A DNA stretch of 64,000 nt from Craterostigma plantagineum (GCA_027422505.1 JAPQWV010000018.1:19610001-19674000); one strand, 5' to 3'; counted from the stretch's first letter, positions 35,362 through 48,306 are shown. Program-made: numbers and translations. Notes: generated from the sequence alone by a model not told the origin.

Positions 35362-36168
35362 CAATGTTTTAAAACGAGCATCGCACAGAGTGTCGCGTTT
35401 TAGTTCCGATGTAGTGTAACGTAAATAGCGTAGCGTATTGCGTGAGTATTTCGAGAAAACCATTTATAATGAAAAAATAATAATATACAACCACACAATC
35501 AAAAATTCAAAATAGTCTCCAATGTAGGCTTTTAAGATAATATGATAATATTAATTCTTATCACATTATAATCTAGTTAGACAAATTAGTGGAAAATTAC
35601 ATTAAATAATATAACCCGTTTGAATAAATTATTTAAGCCGCATATTGTATTCTGATTATTTGCTCTATCAATGAATAGTGTCAGTAATAAAAAAGTAATA
35701 AAAAAATAGTGTCGGCAATGGAAAGGACATTTTGGCAATTTAGGTCAGATTTATGGGCATAATGGTAATTAGAAAGTTTGCCCCAAATTTCCGCCATCGT
35801 CTTCCTCAACTCAACCTGTGCTGTAATAAAAACATCAGTATCTAATATCAATCCCAACCTCAAATATTTCTCATAAATAAATAAAAGAAGTCCTAGGATC
35901 TGTCAAGCTCACACCTCTCAAAGAACTTTGGGGCAGCTCACGAACCCACCGTTAACTCACAACCCCTATCACACGCATACAACAAATGGTACGAATAGCG
36001 TGGATATTTTACGTAATAGCGTAAACCGCAGTCTATACGAGTAATATCACGTGCTACATCACATAAAGCGTAAGCTTTTTAGGAAATACGCAAAATAATT
36101 TACGCTACAGCGCGTTTTGGGGTGGAAGAACGCAAAAGCGCACTATTCGGCGCTTTTTTAAAACACTG
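35362..36168. mobile_element. hAT-like element with perfect 8-bp target duplication
   Basis: 807 bp; the ends are CAATGTTTTAAAACG and, reversed, CAGTGTTTTAAAAAAG. TTATTATG flanks both sides (35354-35361, 36169-36176). The interior is rich in GCGTA/TACGC words near both ends, in opposite orientation. CA(A/G)TG-type termini are typical of hAT elements. No transposase ORF. It is a different family from the TAGGGNTG set. Confidence 0.85.
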
Positions 36169-36372
36169 TTATTATGTATTATCAAGAGAAAACGACACAG
36201 AAGGTAATTATTCTCATAGCACAGAGTATAACGTGGAATCTCTGTATATACATAACATCATACTTACTCGCACAGGGCTACTACACACTAAACTCCCTAT
36301 CATTATTTCTTGACAAGTCGGATAATTTCAAGATGAGATTAACCACTGCTTAAACTGTATTTCAGCAGAGCA

Positions 36373-38294
36373 TTACTTTTCCTCCTCATTCGAACCAACT
36401 ACCTGCAGCTTAAACTCTTCAATTTTATTACGCAGCTCGTCCCTATTTTTCTGCAATTAAATGGAACATATTTCAATTTACTCTACGTCATTTCTGCGCA
36501 TGCATTATATAGTAAAGATAAAAAATTATCATCAACCTTAAAGATCAGATAGCGATAGCTGAACCAGATTGTGTAGCCAAGTCCTATGAGTTCCAACACC
36601 TTTGGAAACTGATCATTTATAAAATGGAAAGGAAATAGATCAACATATGATGAATAAGAAGCAGTCATTGGGCTTAGTTTAAAAATAAAGAATTTACTAA
36701 CCAATGGAACAGAATCTATGGCTTTAACGAAGGAAGCTGCTAACCAGAGTGCAACCACTCCACCACCACCAAATACCAGAATTGAGTAAATTTCGTCATA
36801 ATCTACCTGAAAATGAAGCAAATTAATGCCGTCAAGAAAGACCTTTTTTATGACTTGATGAGAATTGAAATGATCCTATATTATAATTCAACATTCCCAG
36901 ATCAAAAGATATGATACAAGGCTCCTCAGGTAACCGCTCAGATTGACATTGCAGTCAATGCTTCACTTAACTTTTTTATTTTTCAGAAAGTTGAATATAC
37001 TCATCACAGCAACCTCTAAGTAGACATGGTAATGAATGTTGAGTAAAAGCAACTCAAACGAGTAAATTAAATCAAGATAACATGTGCAGATCAGATATCC
37101 TGCAAGCACACTAGAATACTGAAATCGAAACGGATGAAAAGAAAAATAACTGCGAACCAAAAAATATATTGATCCTCGTTAAGGAGGAAAAAAGGTGCTT
37201 TCATCAGATGCCATGTTTTCAACACATCGTTTACTTCCTTTCAACAATTCATCACATAAGTAATGCAAAACTTGAAAAAATTCTTTTAAACTAAATGCAA
37301 AATCTCTGGGATTATCTTTGAGATAGTTGAAACCGCTTGATCGTTGGAACGAATTCCCAGTATATGGTTATCAGTCTTGGAAGCTAATAATCCCCATCAT
37401 TAATTCAAATGACCATGAAAAAAGAGACACGGACTCCTCATACCGCTGCTAAACCCCCGCAAAATCGGAAAATCACAAAGAACTCCATATTTCAACAATG
37501 AAACTGAAACTTTAGGACCAACCTTAATGTCTTTTACGTCGAAGTCCCCCAGAGACTTGATCATCTCCTTGGGACGATCAAGCCATGAGCCTTCATGTGA
37601 TCCTTCCGCAAAAGGAGAACCGTTATTTTCTTTCGTTTCAGTGGCTTCAGCATATTCTACCACTGGGATGTGTTCCTTTTCATCATCACTGACGTAGAAA
37701 GATTTGACTCGTTTTCTCCTCAGATTCTGCTGCCATCGGAGATGACGTGTTGTTCCAGCGCAACCCTAGCGACACATATACAAATTTTAAAACGCATAAT
37801 TACGCAAGCCAATTAAATACTATACCATCAGAAGAATCATGACAATCCACCATAGTTCAGGAAAAAAAGATTAGAACAACATTTCTCTCCCTGCACCAAT
37901 TAGAACAAGATCATACTTGGTCATCCGATTCGTTGAAGAAAACATCGAGCGCTAGCTAACAATTACGGAACTGAAATTGATGTTCCAATCTCAAATTAAA
38001 TAGCATCAAGCAAATCGCGGCATCATTTCTCACGAGGAAGTCAACATGGAAATCAAATCAGAAACAGAGATTTCGCGATTGTCTACACATATTTTATGCA
38101 AATCAGAGGAGTCCAATAGCACCAAAAAGACACTGAACAGTCGATTTTTTATGGCAATTACTACCTTGGTTCGAATGTTTGGCGAATAACGTTACTTTGC
38201 GGGGGGATCGAGATTGCATCTCTCCATAATAGAAGCTCTTATGGCCGATTGAAGGCAGATTCGAGATACCTCGGGCCGGCGTGCACGCCTTCAT
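36373..38294 (-). CDS. CURT1D: CURT1D-like thylakoid curvature protein (CAAD domain)
   Basis: CURT1 proteins bend grana margins in chloroplast thylakoids. Exons in transcript order: 38294-38196, 37765-37484, 36806-36702, 36608-36537, 36450-36373; 636 nt, 211 aa, all introns phase 0. The Ser/Arg/Lys-rich N-terminus fits a transit peptide; an acidic middle (VSDDEKEHIPVVEYAEATET) leads to WLDRPKEMIKSLGDFDVKDI, helix one GGGGVVALWLAASF (about 139-155), helix two FPKVLELIGLGYTIWF (about 163-182) and a charged C-terminal helix KNRDELRNKIEELK. The exon-1 donor is uncertain: GTAACG (38195) keeps the frame, while the stronger CAAG/GTAGTA site (38164) would shift it. Exon 3 begins with VDYDEIYSILVF before the glycine run, a segment I do not recall in other CURT1 proteins. 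The start ATG follows an out-of-frame-free GA-repeat leader. Confidence 0.82.
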
Positions 38295-38329
38295 GTTTAC
38301 CGATCGTCGAGTGTGATGATTAGGGGTGT

Positions 38330-38332
<3 letters not shown>

Positions 38333-38371
<39 letters not shown>
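38333..38371. repeat. (GA)n microsatellite in the CURT1 leader
   Basis: About 19 GA units (CT on the transcript strand) lie 40 bp upstream of the CURT1D-like start codon, in the probable 5' UTR. Confidence 0.9.
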
Positions 38372-38399
38372 CAAACAAAAGCAATAACGTCTTTGAGGA

Positions 38400-39430
38400 G
38401 ATGTCAGATTGTTAGCTTTTGAAATCTTCTTTGGAAGTAGCAGCTGGCACTTTGTCTAGATTGTTCAGTATCCATTAATCTTTTTTAACTAAATAAAATT
38501 AAATTAATAAGAATAGCACGTGTCACACAATTCCATTTATTTAAAGCCAGCTAAACACCTGACTCACACTCGAAGAAAGAAATAGATAAGCAAAAAATAA
38601 TATTCTTTATGTGGATGGTGAAAGATAAGAGGAGGTCGTATTCATGAATAACGCCGGCTATTCGATCCGACGAAGGAATTTTCTAGACAAGGCAGAAGCC
38701 CCGGCGGAATTTTCTAAATTTTTAGAACTATACTATGTACATAAGACAAAATTTATATGCACTTTTGTTCTAATATGTTAGCATAAGTCAATGTAGTATC
38801 TGTGTCATAGAAATACGGGCCGGACCTCCGATAATTTTTATCGATTAACGAGGCCTACGCACATGCGCACACGGAAAAGGGATGTCGGGTATAAGCTTGA
38901 TGGGTTCCTTCTTAAAACCAATTGGTGTTTTAAGAGGAGTGATCCATCATCTTATAAACCCATTTATTTGTTTGGTGATTGATCGGTGTGGGACATTTTT
39001 AGTCCTTCACACACGTGACACATTCCAACACTTTGCATACGAGCTCAAATTCTAAGTTGGTCCATTATGGGGGTGACCGATAAGCTGAACTTTAAATAAA
39101 AGCTCGAAAGATCGCCAACCGGCTCACAATTTTTTTTTTAGTTTTATTTTCATCATTAAGTCTATTTATTTTCTTTTAATTGAAAAGCGCAATCTCGAGC
39201 TCAGAGCCACAAAATTAGTCGAACTTGGCTAATCTATACCCCGAGTCCATTGTTCAATTTTCGAAAGCTTTAATTTTTATGTTTTTTGTTTTTATTTGAA
39301 ACTAGAGCCCTAAGTGGGCTGAGCTCAAATTTAGGCGTCGGCCTTCGAATGGCCCGTAGACTCGTGTACTTTATATAAGAGTTTTGTTTTGTCTTATTAA
39401 TTTAACAAATTGAAAATAAACATTCCAACG
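38400..39430. other. Promoter side of CURT1D-like gene and spacer
   Basis: No gene. A CACGTGTC core (38517-38524), a G-box-like ACGT element expected in light-regulated promoters, lies about 220 bp upstream of the start. The rest shows nothing notable. Confidence 0.4.
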
Positions 39431-39680
39431 GGCTTTTTAATAAAACAACGGATTCTTTTGTCTTCATAAAATTGGGTGCTTTTTTTTCAAATTTTAACAA
39501 AACCGAGCAAATCGGCACCTAATAGCAGCGGCGCTGCGTCTAATAAAAGCATCGCCGCGCCAAATACCAATGACGCCAGGGAGGCCCGACAGCAAACGGG
39601 CCTCTTTTAAAAAAAACGGGTTGGGCTCATTTTCGGCCCAACCATTGGATGCGACGCCACATACAATAGAAGCGACGACT
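39431..39680. repeat. Fragment related to the foldback element at 56693
   Basis: It begins GGCTTTTTAATAAAAC, like the GGCTTTTTAAATAAAATC start at 56693, and carries the same kind of GC-rich words (CTAATAGCAGCGG, GATGCGACGCCAC). The inverted partner arm is missing. No gene. Confidence 0.45.
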
Positions 39681-39911
39681 GATTTAAATAACCTCGTGTG
39701 CCTATCTTCTTCCACGCCACTTCATCTTCTTCCATCCGACGACGAAGACCCGCGAACCACCGACTGCAACGGCGAACCACCGGCAAACCACAACCAGATA
39801 TTCCTTTTTCCTGTTATCTTTGATTAAGCTTCATTTGGGTTCCAGTTAAAAATTTGATTTGAGTATTTCTTTAAATGTGGTTGAAATTGTGAGTTTAAGT
39901 TTGTGTTCTTA

Positions 39912-40666
39912 GACCATCTCCAATAGTGCTGCAAGACGCAAACGCAAACGCAAATACGCAGTAAAACTGCTCCAACAGTACTGCAAACGCAAACGCAAAA
40001 TGCGTTTTTTGCATTATCTTTCTTGTTTCGAACGCAAATTTGCGTCTGAACGCAAAAATGCGTTTGATGTTTTAAAATTGCAAATAAGTCCTTTACTTGT
40101 ATTGAATTATTAAATCAAACATATAAAAACTATTTAATAAATAAAATATATTAAAGTGTATACTACGATTATATTGATATCATACATAATTATTTTAACA
40201 TTTTTATTTTAGTAATAATTTTTTATATCTTATTATTAATTATATGTAATACAATTAAATATTGTTTTGACCACAAATATAGATTTAAAATATTTTACAT
40301 AATATCACAATAGAAACATCAAAATTACCACTCAAAATAACAAAAGTACTGAAATAAAAAATACATCATAAATTATAAAAATAACGCACAACTACGGAAA
40401 TTTCGATATTTATAATAAATATTTTGTTCTATGTTTTTAATATGTTTTTATCTAAATCAAAATTAAAAGACTATTGTGGTTAGTTTCTAAAGTAGTAAAA
40501 TATAGGGGTGATATTGAAAAGTTATAAAAGTTGGTAGGAAAGGAAATATTACAGGAATATTCTTTTGCGTTTGCGTTTGCAGTTGACTGTTGGAGAACAG
40601 TTACTGCAAAATATGGCTGTTACTGCAAAATGCGTTTGCGTTTGCGTTTGACTGTTGGAGATGGTC
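39912..40666. mobile_element. Harbinger/Tourist-like non-autonomous element
   Basis: 755 bp, starts GACCATCTCCAA and ends TTGGAGATGGTC (perfect 12-bp inverted repeat), flanked by TTA on both sides (39909-39911, 40667-40669), the PIF/Harbinger target. Each end has tandem GCAAAC/GTTTGC hexamers. No transposase. Confidence 0.88.
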
Positions 40667-40669
40667 TTA

Positions 40670-43214
40670 GTATCACATGCGATATAAATATCGTGGGCTA
40701 GCTATTAGATTGATATAACACATCAATTTTCGATATTTGATTCGATTTAGAAATGTTCCTCAATTTTGACTTCTAATTTCGAATGCGGTTTGTTGGATAA
40801 GCTCAATTGTGGAAGCAGAAAAGACAAAGAAATATGAAGCATGAAAAGAGCCCAAGGGACAAGCGTGATATGGCAGCCAACTTAGTCAATATAAGCCGAA
40901 ATAAAGATATGATGTGATTGCCATACAAGTCAAAAAGAAATCTACAAGCATGATATGTTTTTGAATGCTTAGTTGTTTTTGTGTGTGATTTGTATCTATT
41001 TATATGCATGCATCATACGTGATTGAAAGTAAGAGAAATAGAAACAAAAGAATGAGTTGGCCGAAATTTTATTCTCTTCACAAGCTCTTCTGAGTACGTG
41101 AGCAATAAGTTAAGTAAAGAGAAAAAATCATTTGCTCAAGAAAATACTTCTCCCTCCATCAGTTCCTCTCTTCATTCGATCCTCACATATATAAAATATA
41201 AAATAACACGATTTTTAGATTGATTGATTCGATTTTCAATACTTGATTCAATTATGCATTGTTGAGTTTGTTGTTGCATTTGTGGCGATATTGACTTGTA
41301 AACATTCAATTTAGGAAGGATACAAACGAATTTTACGGGCCGATCAATCATCATGTTGATATTTCACGATAGTCATCGTTGTAACGATGTGCTACCCAAT
41401 TTGGATGGTGCTCTAGATACGCCTTTGAACCGTTAAGGTTGTGTAAAGCTTTGCACGGTCGTATACTGGAGAAGTTGGATACAATGTCGTTTTACGGTCT
41501 GTATAGTTGTGGATCTCAGAATAATCGTGCTCAAACGGCACTGGTTACGGTTCACACTTATGAACGCAGTTCACGGTTAATGAAAATCTCTAACCGTTAC
41601 GGTTTCAAATATATTTTTCAAAAATTTTTTTAAAAACAAAACCAAGAAAAAATGACTTAGATACAAGGTTCTGAACCGAATTTTCGAACCGGACTGGAAA
41701 TTTTAGTGATTTAAGATTTAATGGTTTAACCGGTGTAAAACTGGAATCAAATCGGTGTAAAACTGGTATCTTAAATACAATAAATATATGAATAAAGGAA
41801 AATACATGTTTTATGAACTGTTTTTAAATATAGTTTTATAAATTAAGGGGTAAACCTATATAAAAGTAAATTGCTTGGGTTGTTTATAAATTAATTGTAT
41901 GTCAAGTATTAAATCCATGAATTTTGGATCAAATTCGAAAAAAAATAAAATAAATACTGAGTTAATAGTTAATTATAAAACAATATGGTGTTGATGGATT
42001 CAAACCCAAGTCAATTAAGTAAATACCCACAACTTCACCACTAGATCAAACTAATTTATTGGTTTTCCTATTTTGCATAATTTATTAAAAACCAATATTT
42101 TTCAAATTATAAAAAAAGACCTGACGGTCCGGTCTTCAAAACCAAACTTACATAAACTAAGAGAATCATTCCATCTTAGAAAAAACACTATTTATTAAAA
42201 CTTTAGTCCAAGAAAATATCATTTATTTATATATTATTTGGATAATATTGAAAATTTGTAACATATGTGGGTCGTATTGAATAAGTATAAAAGTTTATGT
42301 GAAAGATAATATTCCAATTTTTACTTTGTGAATGACTTTAATGGTTGGAGAATAATTATTGCATTTTGAGTTCGAGAATGAGTTTGCGTTTGAGAATGAG
42401 TTTTTCGATTGGAGATTGCATCTCCGTTCATTGTCTTGACCGTACATCAACAGTCTCGAATTTGATTATGTCGCTGGAGAACCAGGCAAATATATGAAAA
42501 TAGTGAGATTGATTGACGACAAGAAATCATTGTTAAATAATTGCTTCAATTCCCTCTACTGGTTAGCTACTGTTTGTATTGTAGCCGATCACATATGTAA
42601 TTTATAGATACGAGGCAATTAATGAGCATCATCTTATTACAGTTTATAGATTACCTAGTAGTTCGTAACTATGAATACTGTTCATTACTGTAACATGGTA
42701 CTGCTACAAGTTGAACTTTGTGTTGTACGTATGACCCAACCAACATGAATTGGATCTTTTCATTATACATCTCTTGCATATCAGCGAGTGTTGTCGAGTA
42801 GCAGAATACCCTATTACACTTGTGTTCTTGGAATCTTGATCTATCATTCATAATTTTCAATTAATTATCTTTTTTTGTCGCATGCGGCCCAAATTAAGTA
42901 AACCCCAAATTAAACTAGCATGTTATCCCGAAAATCAGACTAACAATGGATTATAAAATGTTCATATGTGATAAGGTCACTCGAATTAGTGTAAGGAGAA
43001 GTTCGATTATGTAACCTTCTCTAAGACCTTAGGTTTTGACCACCAAGTCATTTGAAATGAAATAGAAAACTAATTGTTGGAGAGATGTTCCAAGAGCTCG
43101 ACTCTCAAAATTATAAATAGTTAAGAATATAATTAGACTAGCTTAAGGACCACACTTTGATGTTAACGTGCATTCAAACTTCAACCCAATTATGAAAACT
43201 AGTGATTTAGCACG
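40670..43214. other. Long gene-free stretch with a possible old element
   Basis: No gene in 2.5 kb. Positions 41667-42143 start GGTTCTGAACCG and end CAAAACC after CGGTCCGGTCTTC, weak inverted ends of a possible degenerate DNA element. Near 42345-42425, GTTTGCGTTTGAGAATG and TTGGAGATTGCATCTCC recall the Harbinger-like element at 39912. Short ORFs here show nothing recognisable. Confidence 0.4.
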
Positions 43215-43690
43215 TGTCGACATACTAATTAAAAGGCACATGGCCTTTTGGAATGGTCAAAGAAGCATCAACGTTAAAGTGCTGCTGAAGACTTTATGTA
43301 ATGTGTTCAGATTAATAATGAGGTAAGCAATTGCCTCATTTGCACAAGTTAGAATGCCTATAAATAGGCCATGAGAGCAAACGATGAAAGCATCCCACAG
43401 AAGAAATCCAAAGGGATCAGTGAAGAAAGAATAAATAGAGAGAAAATAAAAGAGAGTTTGTCGGTATTTTTTTCCGACTATAAAGAGAGAGTTTGAGGGT
43501 TTTCTCCTTTATAGATTGAGAGGTTGTAACTCCTATATTTCTCCTATAGTGGATTCTTCTTCCTTCCCCGTGGTTTTTACCCCGATTTGTTTGGGGGTTT
43601 TCCACGTTAAATATCGGTGTCCACTTTTATCTTTAATTGCTCAAATACTAGCCGCAATATTATTCGACCGGGTCCGCTGCCACGCCAACA
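43215..43690 (+). repeat. 5' LTR
   Basis: 476 bp with CCTATAAATAGG at about 43361 and CCGTGG...TTTTCCACGTTAAAT near 43567-43613. Confidence 0.95.
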
Positions 43691-43886
43691 ATTGGTATCA
43701 GAGCCGAGCTTGGGTTTATATATCTGTTTATCGTATGCTCTGTGGTTGCCACTAACGTGGACCCTCCACATCAGAAAATAATAGATATTATACTGCCCTT
43801 GTTACGGTGACGAAAAAGCCGGTACGAGTTCAATAATTATCTGCTGCAACCCCGTCGGAGGTATCGCTCACGACTGAGCAGAAATT

Positions 43887-46800
43887 ATGGTGGCAAAGTT
43901 TGATATCGAAAAGTTCAACGGGAGAAATTTCTCACTGTGGAAATTAAAGATAAAGGCGATCTTACGCAAAGACGGCTGTCTGGAGGCTACCGATGGAAAA
44001 CCAGCCACCGTGACAGACGACAAGAAATGGAACGAGATGGACGGGAGCGCCGTTGCAAATCTCCATCTGGCACTAGCAGATGAGATATTGTCCAGCGTCG
44101 AAGAAAAGAAAACGGCAAAGGAGATTTGGGACCATCTAACAAATCTGTACGAGCCGACATCGTTACACAACAAAATTTTCCTGAAGAGAAAATTGTTCAC
44201 CTTGAGAATGTCTGAATCTACTTCAGTGACGGAGCATCTCAACGTCTTGAATACTCTATTTTCCCAGTTAACATCGTTGGGGTATAAAACGGAGGATAAA
44301 GAACGTGCGGAAATTCTACTTCAAAGTCTGCCTGATTCGTATGATCAACTCATCATCAACTTGACGAACAACGCGAAAGTTCTTGTCTTCAATAACCTCG
44401 CGGCTGCTATTCTCGAAGAAGAAAATCGTCGAAAGAACAAAGAGGACCAGCAAGTAGGCTCGCAACAGGTCGAAGCTTTGATGGTGATGAGAGGGAGATC
44501 AACGAAACGTGGTTCAAGTGGGAGTCACACTCAAGGCAGGGGAAAATCAAGAAGTAAGAAGAAGGGTATGAAATGCTACCATTGTGGAAAGAATGGTCAC
44601 TTGAAGAAGGATTGTTGGAGCCTGAAGAATTCCAATCCTCAAGGAAATCTGGCAAACGCATCAGGTGGAGACGTATTGTGTAGCGAAGCAGCAATCTCAA
44701 CGGAGAGCAGGAAGGCGTACGGCGAGATATGGCTTCATGACTCGGGCGCAACTTATCATATGACCTCTCGAAGAAACTGGTTCAATCACTACGAACCTAT
44801 CTTAGGAGGATCTGTGTATAGTTGTGAAGATAATGCCTTAAAAATCGTAGGCGTTGGAACCGTGACGTTAAAGTTGCACGACGGTACAGTTCGCACTATT
44901 CAAGGAGTGCGGCACGTGGAAGGTCTCAAGAAGAATTTATTATCTGTGGGACAGCTCGATGATCTTGGCTGTGAAATCAAAGTTCGGGAAGGAATAATGA
45001 AAATATTCCGCGGAGCACTTGTAGTCATGAAATGTAAAAAGGTTACTGCGAATCTGTATATGCTGTTGGGAGAGACGGTGCAAGAAGGGGAAGCGTCTAT
45101 AGCTTCAGGAAATTCAACCGAAAGATCTACTATGCTGTGGCATCAGAAGCTAGGGCATATGTCAGAACAAGGAAAAAATTCTTGCGGGCCAAAATCTACT
45201 TCCGGGTCTCACGAAGGTGTCACTAGCAATCTGTGAGCATTGCGTAGCAAACAAGCAGCATCTACTACAGTTCAACACATCAAATTCTAGAAGCAACGAT
45301 ATTCTAGAATTGGTTCACTCTGATGTATGGCAGTCACCGGTTTCATCCCGAGGAGGAGGGAAGTACTTCGTGTCTTTCATTGATGATTACTCCAGGAGAA
45401 GTTGGGTGTTTATCATCAAGAGCAAGGGGGATGTGTTTGCAACCTTCAAGAATTTCAAGGCTCGAGTCGAACTTGATACAGGAAAGAAGATCAGGTGTTT
45501 GAGGACGGATAATGGAGGGGAATATACTGGCGGGAAATTTGATAGCTTTTGCAAAAGAGAAGGCATCAAAAGGCACTTCACTACGGTGTATACTCCACAA
45601 CAAAATGGAGTGACGGAGTGGATGAACAAGACTCTGTTGGAAAGAACAAGAGCCATGTTGGGAGCTGCAGGTCTGGATAAATCATACTGGGCAGAAGCAG
45701 TCAACACCGCCTGCTACTTGATCAATCGATCGCCTTCAACGGCAATCGATCAGAAGACACCGATGGAGATGTGGACCGGAAAGCCAGCGGACTATTCCAA
45801 ACTCCATGTATTTGGAAGTCCTGTGTACGTGATGTACAACGCCTAAGAAACTACGAAGCTGGATCCGAAGTCCAGAAAGTGTTTATTCTTGGGGTATGCT
45901 GATGGTGTGAAGGGGTATCGCCTGTGGGATCCCACTGCCCACAAGGTTGTCATCAGCAGGGAGGTTATCTTCTTAGAAGATAAACTAATCGGAGGAAATG
46001 ATAGCACTACAAAGGAAAGCCCAGAGACTACGACGATTCAGGTGAAAGAAAAGTCGGGGGAACAAGATTCTTCTGAAGCAGCACCGGAGCACGAGGCAGG
46101 GCCAAGCGAATCTTAAGAGCCAGAAATTAGGAGGGGCACACGAAAAAGAGCCGCACCATCCTGGCATGAAGATTACGATATGGACAGCAACGTTGCATAC
46201 TGTCTACTAACTGATGATGGAGAGCCATCAACTCTTCAAGAAGCACTGAACAGTTCAGATGCAGATCAGTGGTTGGCGGCAATGCAAGAAGAAATGGAAG
46301 CTCTACGGAAAAATAAGACTTGGGAGTTGGTGCCACTACCTCAGGGAAGAAAGGCAATCGACAATAAATGGGTCTTTAAGATCAAGCGGAACAGCGATGA
46401 TCAAGTAGAGCGATTTCGTGCACGACTGGTGGTTAAAGGCTATGCTCAGAAAGAAGGAATCGACTTCAATGAGATATTCTCACATGTGGTTCGATTGACG
46501 ACTGTTCGGGTTCTCCTGGCGATGTCTAGAGCAACTAGATGTGAAGACGGCTTTTCTTCATGGAGATCTTGAAGAAGAGATTTATATGCTCCAGCCGGAA
46601 GGTTTTGAAGACAAAGAAAAACGGAACTTGGTTTGCAGGTTGAACAAATCTCTATACGGTTTCAAACAGGCGCCGTGGTGTTGGTATAAGAGATTTGATT
46701 CCTTCATCATGAGCTTGGATACAACAGATTGAGTACAGACCCTTGTGCATATCTCAAGAGGTTTGGTGAAAGCGATTTTATCATATTACTGTTGTATGTT

Positions 46801-47740
46801 GACGACACGTTGGTAGCAGGCCCCAACAAAGATCGTGTTGAAGAACTCAAGGCACAGTTGTCTAGGAAATTTGAAATGAAGGACTTGGGACCAGCAAACA
46901 AGATTCTAGGGATGCAAATTTACCGAGACAGAAATAACAGGAAGATTTGGTTTTCACAGAAGAATTATCTGAGGAAGGTCTTGCGACGCTTCAATATGCA
47001 AGATTGTAAGCCAATTTCTACCCCACTTCTTGTTAATTTCAAATTATCCTCAAGTATGAGTCCTAGCAGTGAAGAAGGGAGGATGGAGATGTCTCGAGTA
47101 CCGTATGCATCAGCGGTGGGAAGTCTTATGTTCGCGATGATTTGTACACGACCAGACATTGCCCATGCAGTGGGAGTTGTGAGTCGGTACATGGCGAATC
47201 CGGGGAAAGAGCATTGGAGCGCAGTGAAGAGGATCCTACGATATATCAAAGGAACCTCAGATGTTGCATTATGTTACGGAGGAGCAGACTTTACTGTCAG
47301 AGGGTATGTTGACTCTGATTATGCAGGTGATCTTGACAAAAGCAAATCTACCACGGGTTATGTGTTTACTCTTATTGGCGGAGCCGTAAGCTGGGTATCG
47401 AAGCTTCAGTCCGTTGTCGCAACGTCAACAACTGAAGCTGAATATGTTGCAGCTACGCAGGCAAGTAAAGAGGCAGTATGGTTGAAAATGATCATGGAGG
47501 AACTCGGGCACGGACAGGAAAATATTCCTTTGTTCTGTGACAGTCAGAGTGCCTTGCATCTCGCAAGGAATCCAGCTTTTCATTCCAGGTCAAAGCACAT
47601 ACGGGTCCAGTATCACTTCGTTCGTGAGAAAGTGGAAGAGGGCACGGTAGATATGCAGAAGATTCATACGAAAGACAACCTAGCAGATTTTTGACGAAGG
47701 CGGTCAATACTGACAAGTTTGTTTGGTGTCGTTCCTCAAG
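43887..47740 (+). pseudogene. Copia gag-pol with all domains, several breaks
   Basis: Starts MVAKFDIEKFNGRNFSLWKLKIK (gag), zinc knuckle CYHCGKNGHLKKDC, protease WLHDSGATYHM, pre-integrase WHQKLGHMSEQG (43887-45236). Integrase: HSDVW, RTDNGGEY, QQNGVTEWMNKT; note Trp where the family has ERMN. A stop at 45844 and another at 46114 interrupt the linker. RT: WVFKIKRN, a short deletion before [16 protein letters not shown] (DV lost between 46525 and 46541), LYGFKQAP, frameshift at 46730, catalytic LLYVDDTLVAG, then RNase H with YVDSDYAGDLDKSKSTTGY, ATSTTEAEYVAA, FHSRSKHIRVQYHFVRE and a stop replacing LADFLTKA at 47692. Cannot make a full polyprotein. Confidence 0.92.
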
Positions 47741-47834
47741 TGGCCTAGCGGAGACGTAAGCAACATGAATGGCAAGGGAGAAAGAATTGTGTGAAGATCC
47801 GATTGATTCTCAATCAAATCTTCAAGTGGGAGAT

Positions 47835-48306
47835 TGTCGACATACTAATTAAAAGGCACATGGCCTTTTGGAATGGTCAAAGAAGCATCAACGTTAAAGT
47901 GCTGCTGAAGACTTTATGTAATGTGTTCAGATTAATAATGAGGTAATTACCTCATTTGCACAAGTTAGAATGCCTATAAATAGGCCATGAGAGCAAACGA
48001 TGAAAGCATCCCACAGAAGAAATCCAAAGGGATCAGTGAAGAAAGAATAAATAGAGAGAAAATAAAAGAGAGTTTGTCGGTATTTTTTTCCGACTATAAA
48101 GAGAGAGTTTGAGGGTTTTCTCCTTTATAGATTGAGAGGTTGTAACTCCTATATTTCTCCTATAGTGGATTCTTCTTCCTTCCCCGTGGTTTTTACCCCG
48201 ATTTGTTTGGGGGTTTTCCACGTTAAATATCGGTGTCCACTTTTATCTTTAATTGCTCAAATACTAGCCGCAATATTATTCGACCGGGTCCGCTGCCACG
48301 CCAACA
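47835..48306 (+). repeat. 3' LTR
   Basis: 472 bp, four bases shorter than the 5' LTR at the AATGAGGTAAT site, otherwise essentially the same by eye. Confidence 0.95.

Larger units (their letters stand above)
43215..48306 (+). mobile_element. Complete Copia retrotransposon (Tnt1-like)
   Basis: The LTRs are 43215-43690 and 47835-48306, TGTCGAC...CCAACA, almost identical except for an indel of about four bases at AATGAGGTAAGCAATT. The 5-bp duplication GCACG is perfect (43210-43214, 48307-48311). Primer site TGGTATCAGAGC 43693-43704; polypurine tract TCAAGTGGGAGA ends at 47833. All Copia domains are present in order gag, protease, integrase, reverse transcriptase, RNase H, but the frame is broken five or more times. 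Confidence 0.95.

Noticed and set aside
38333..38384. Start of the CURT1 protein upstream in the Leu-Ser run
   Set aside because: That run is translated GA/CT microsatellite; the ATG at 38294 follows it and gives a normal transit-like N-terminus.
42669..42860. 63-codon minus ORF as a small protein
   Set aside because: No recognised motif, no splice context and a gene-poor AT-rich setting.
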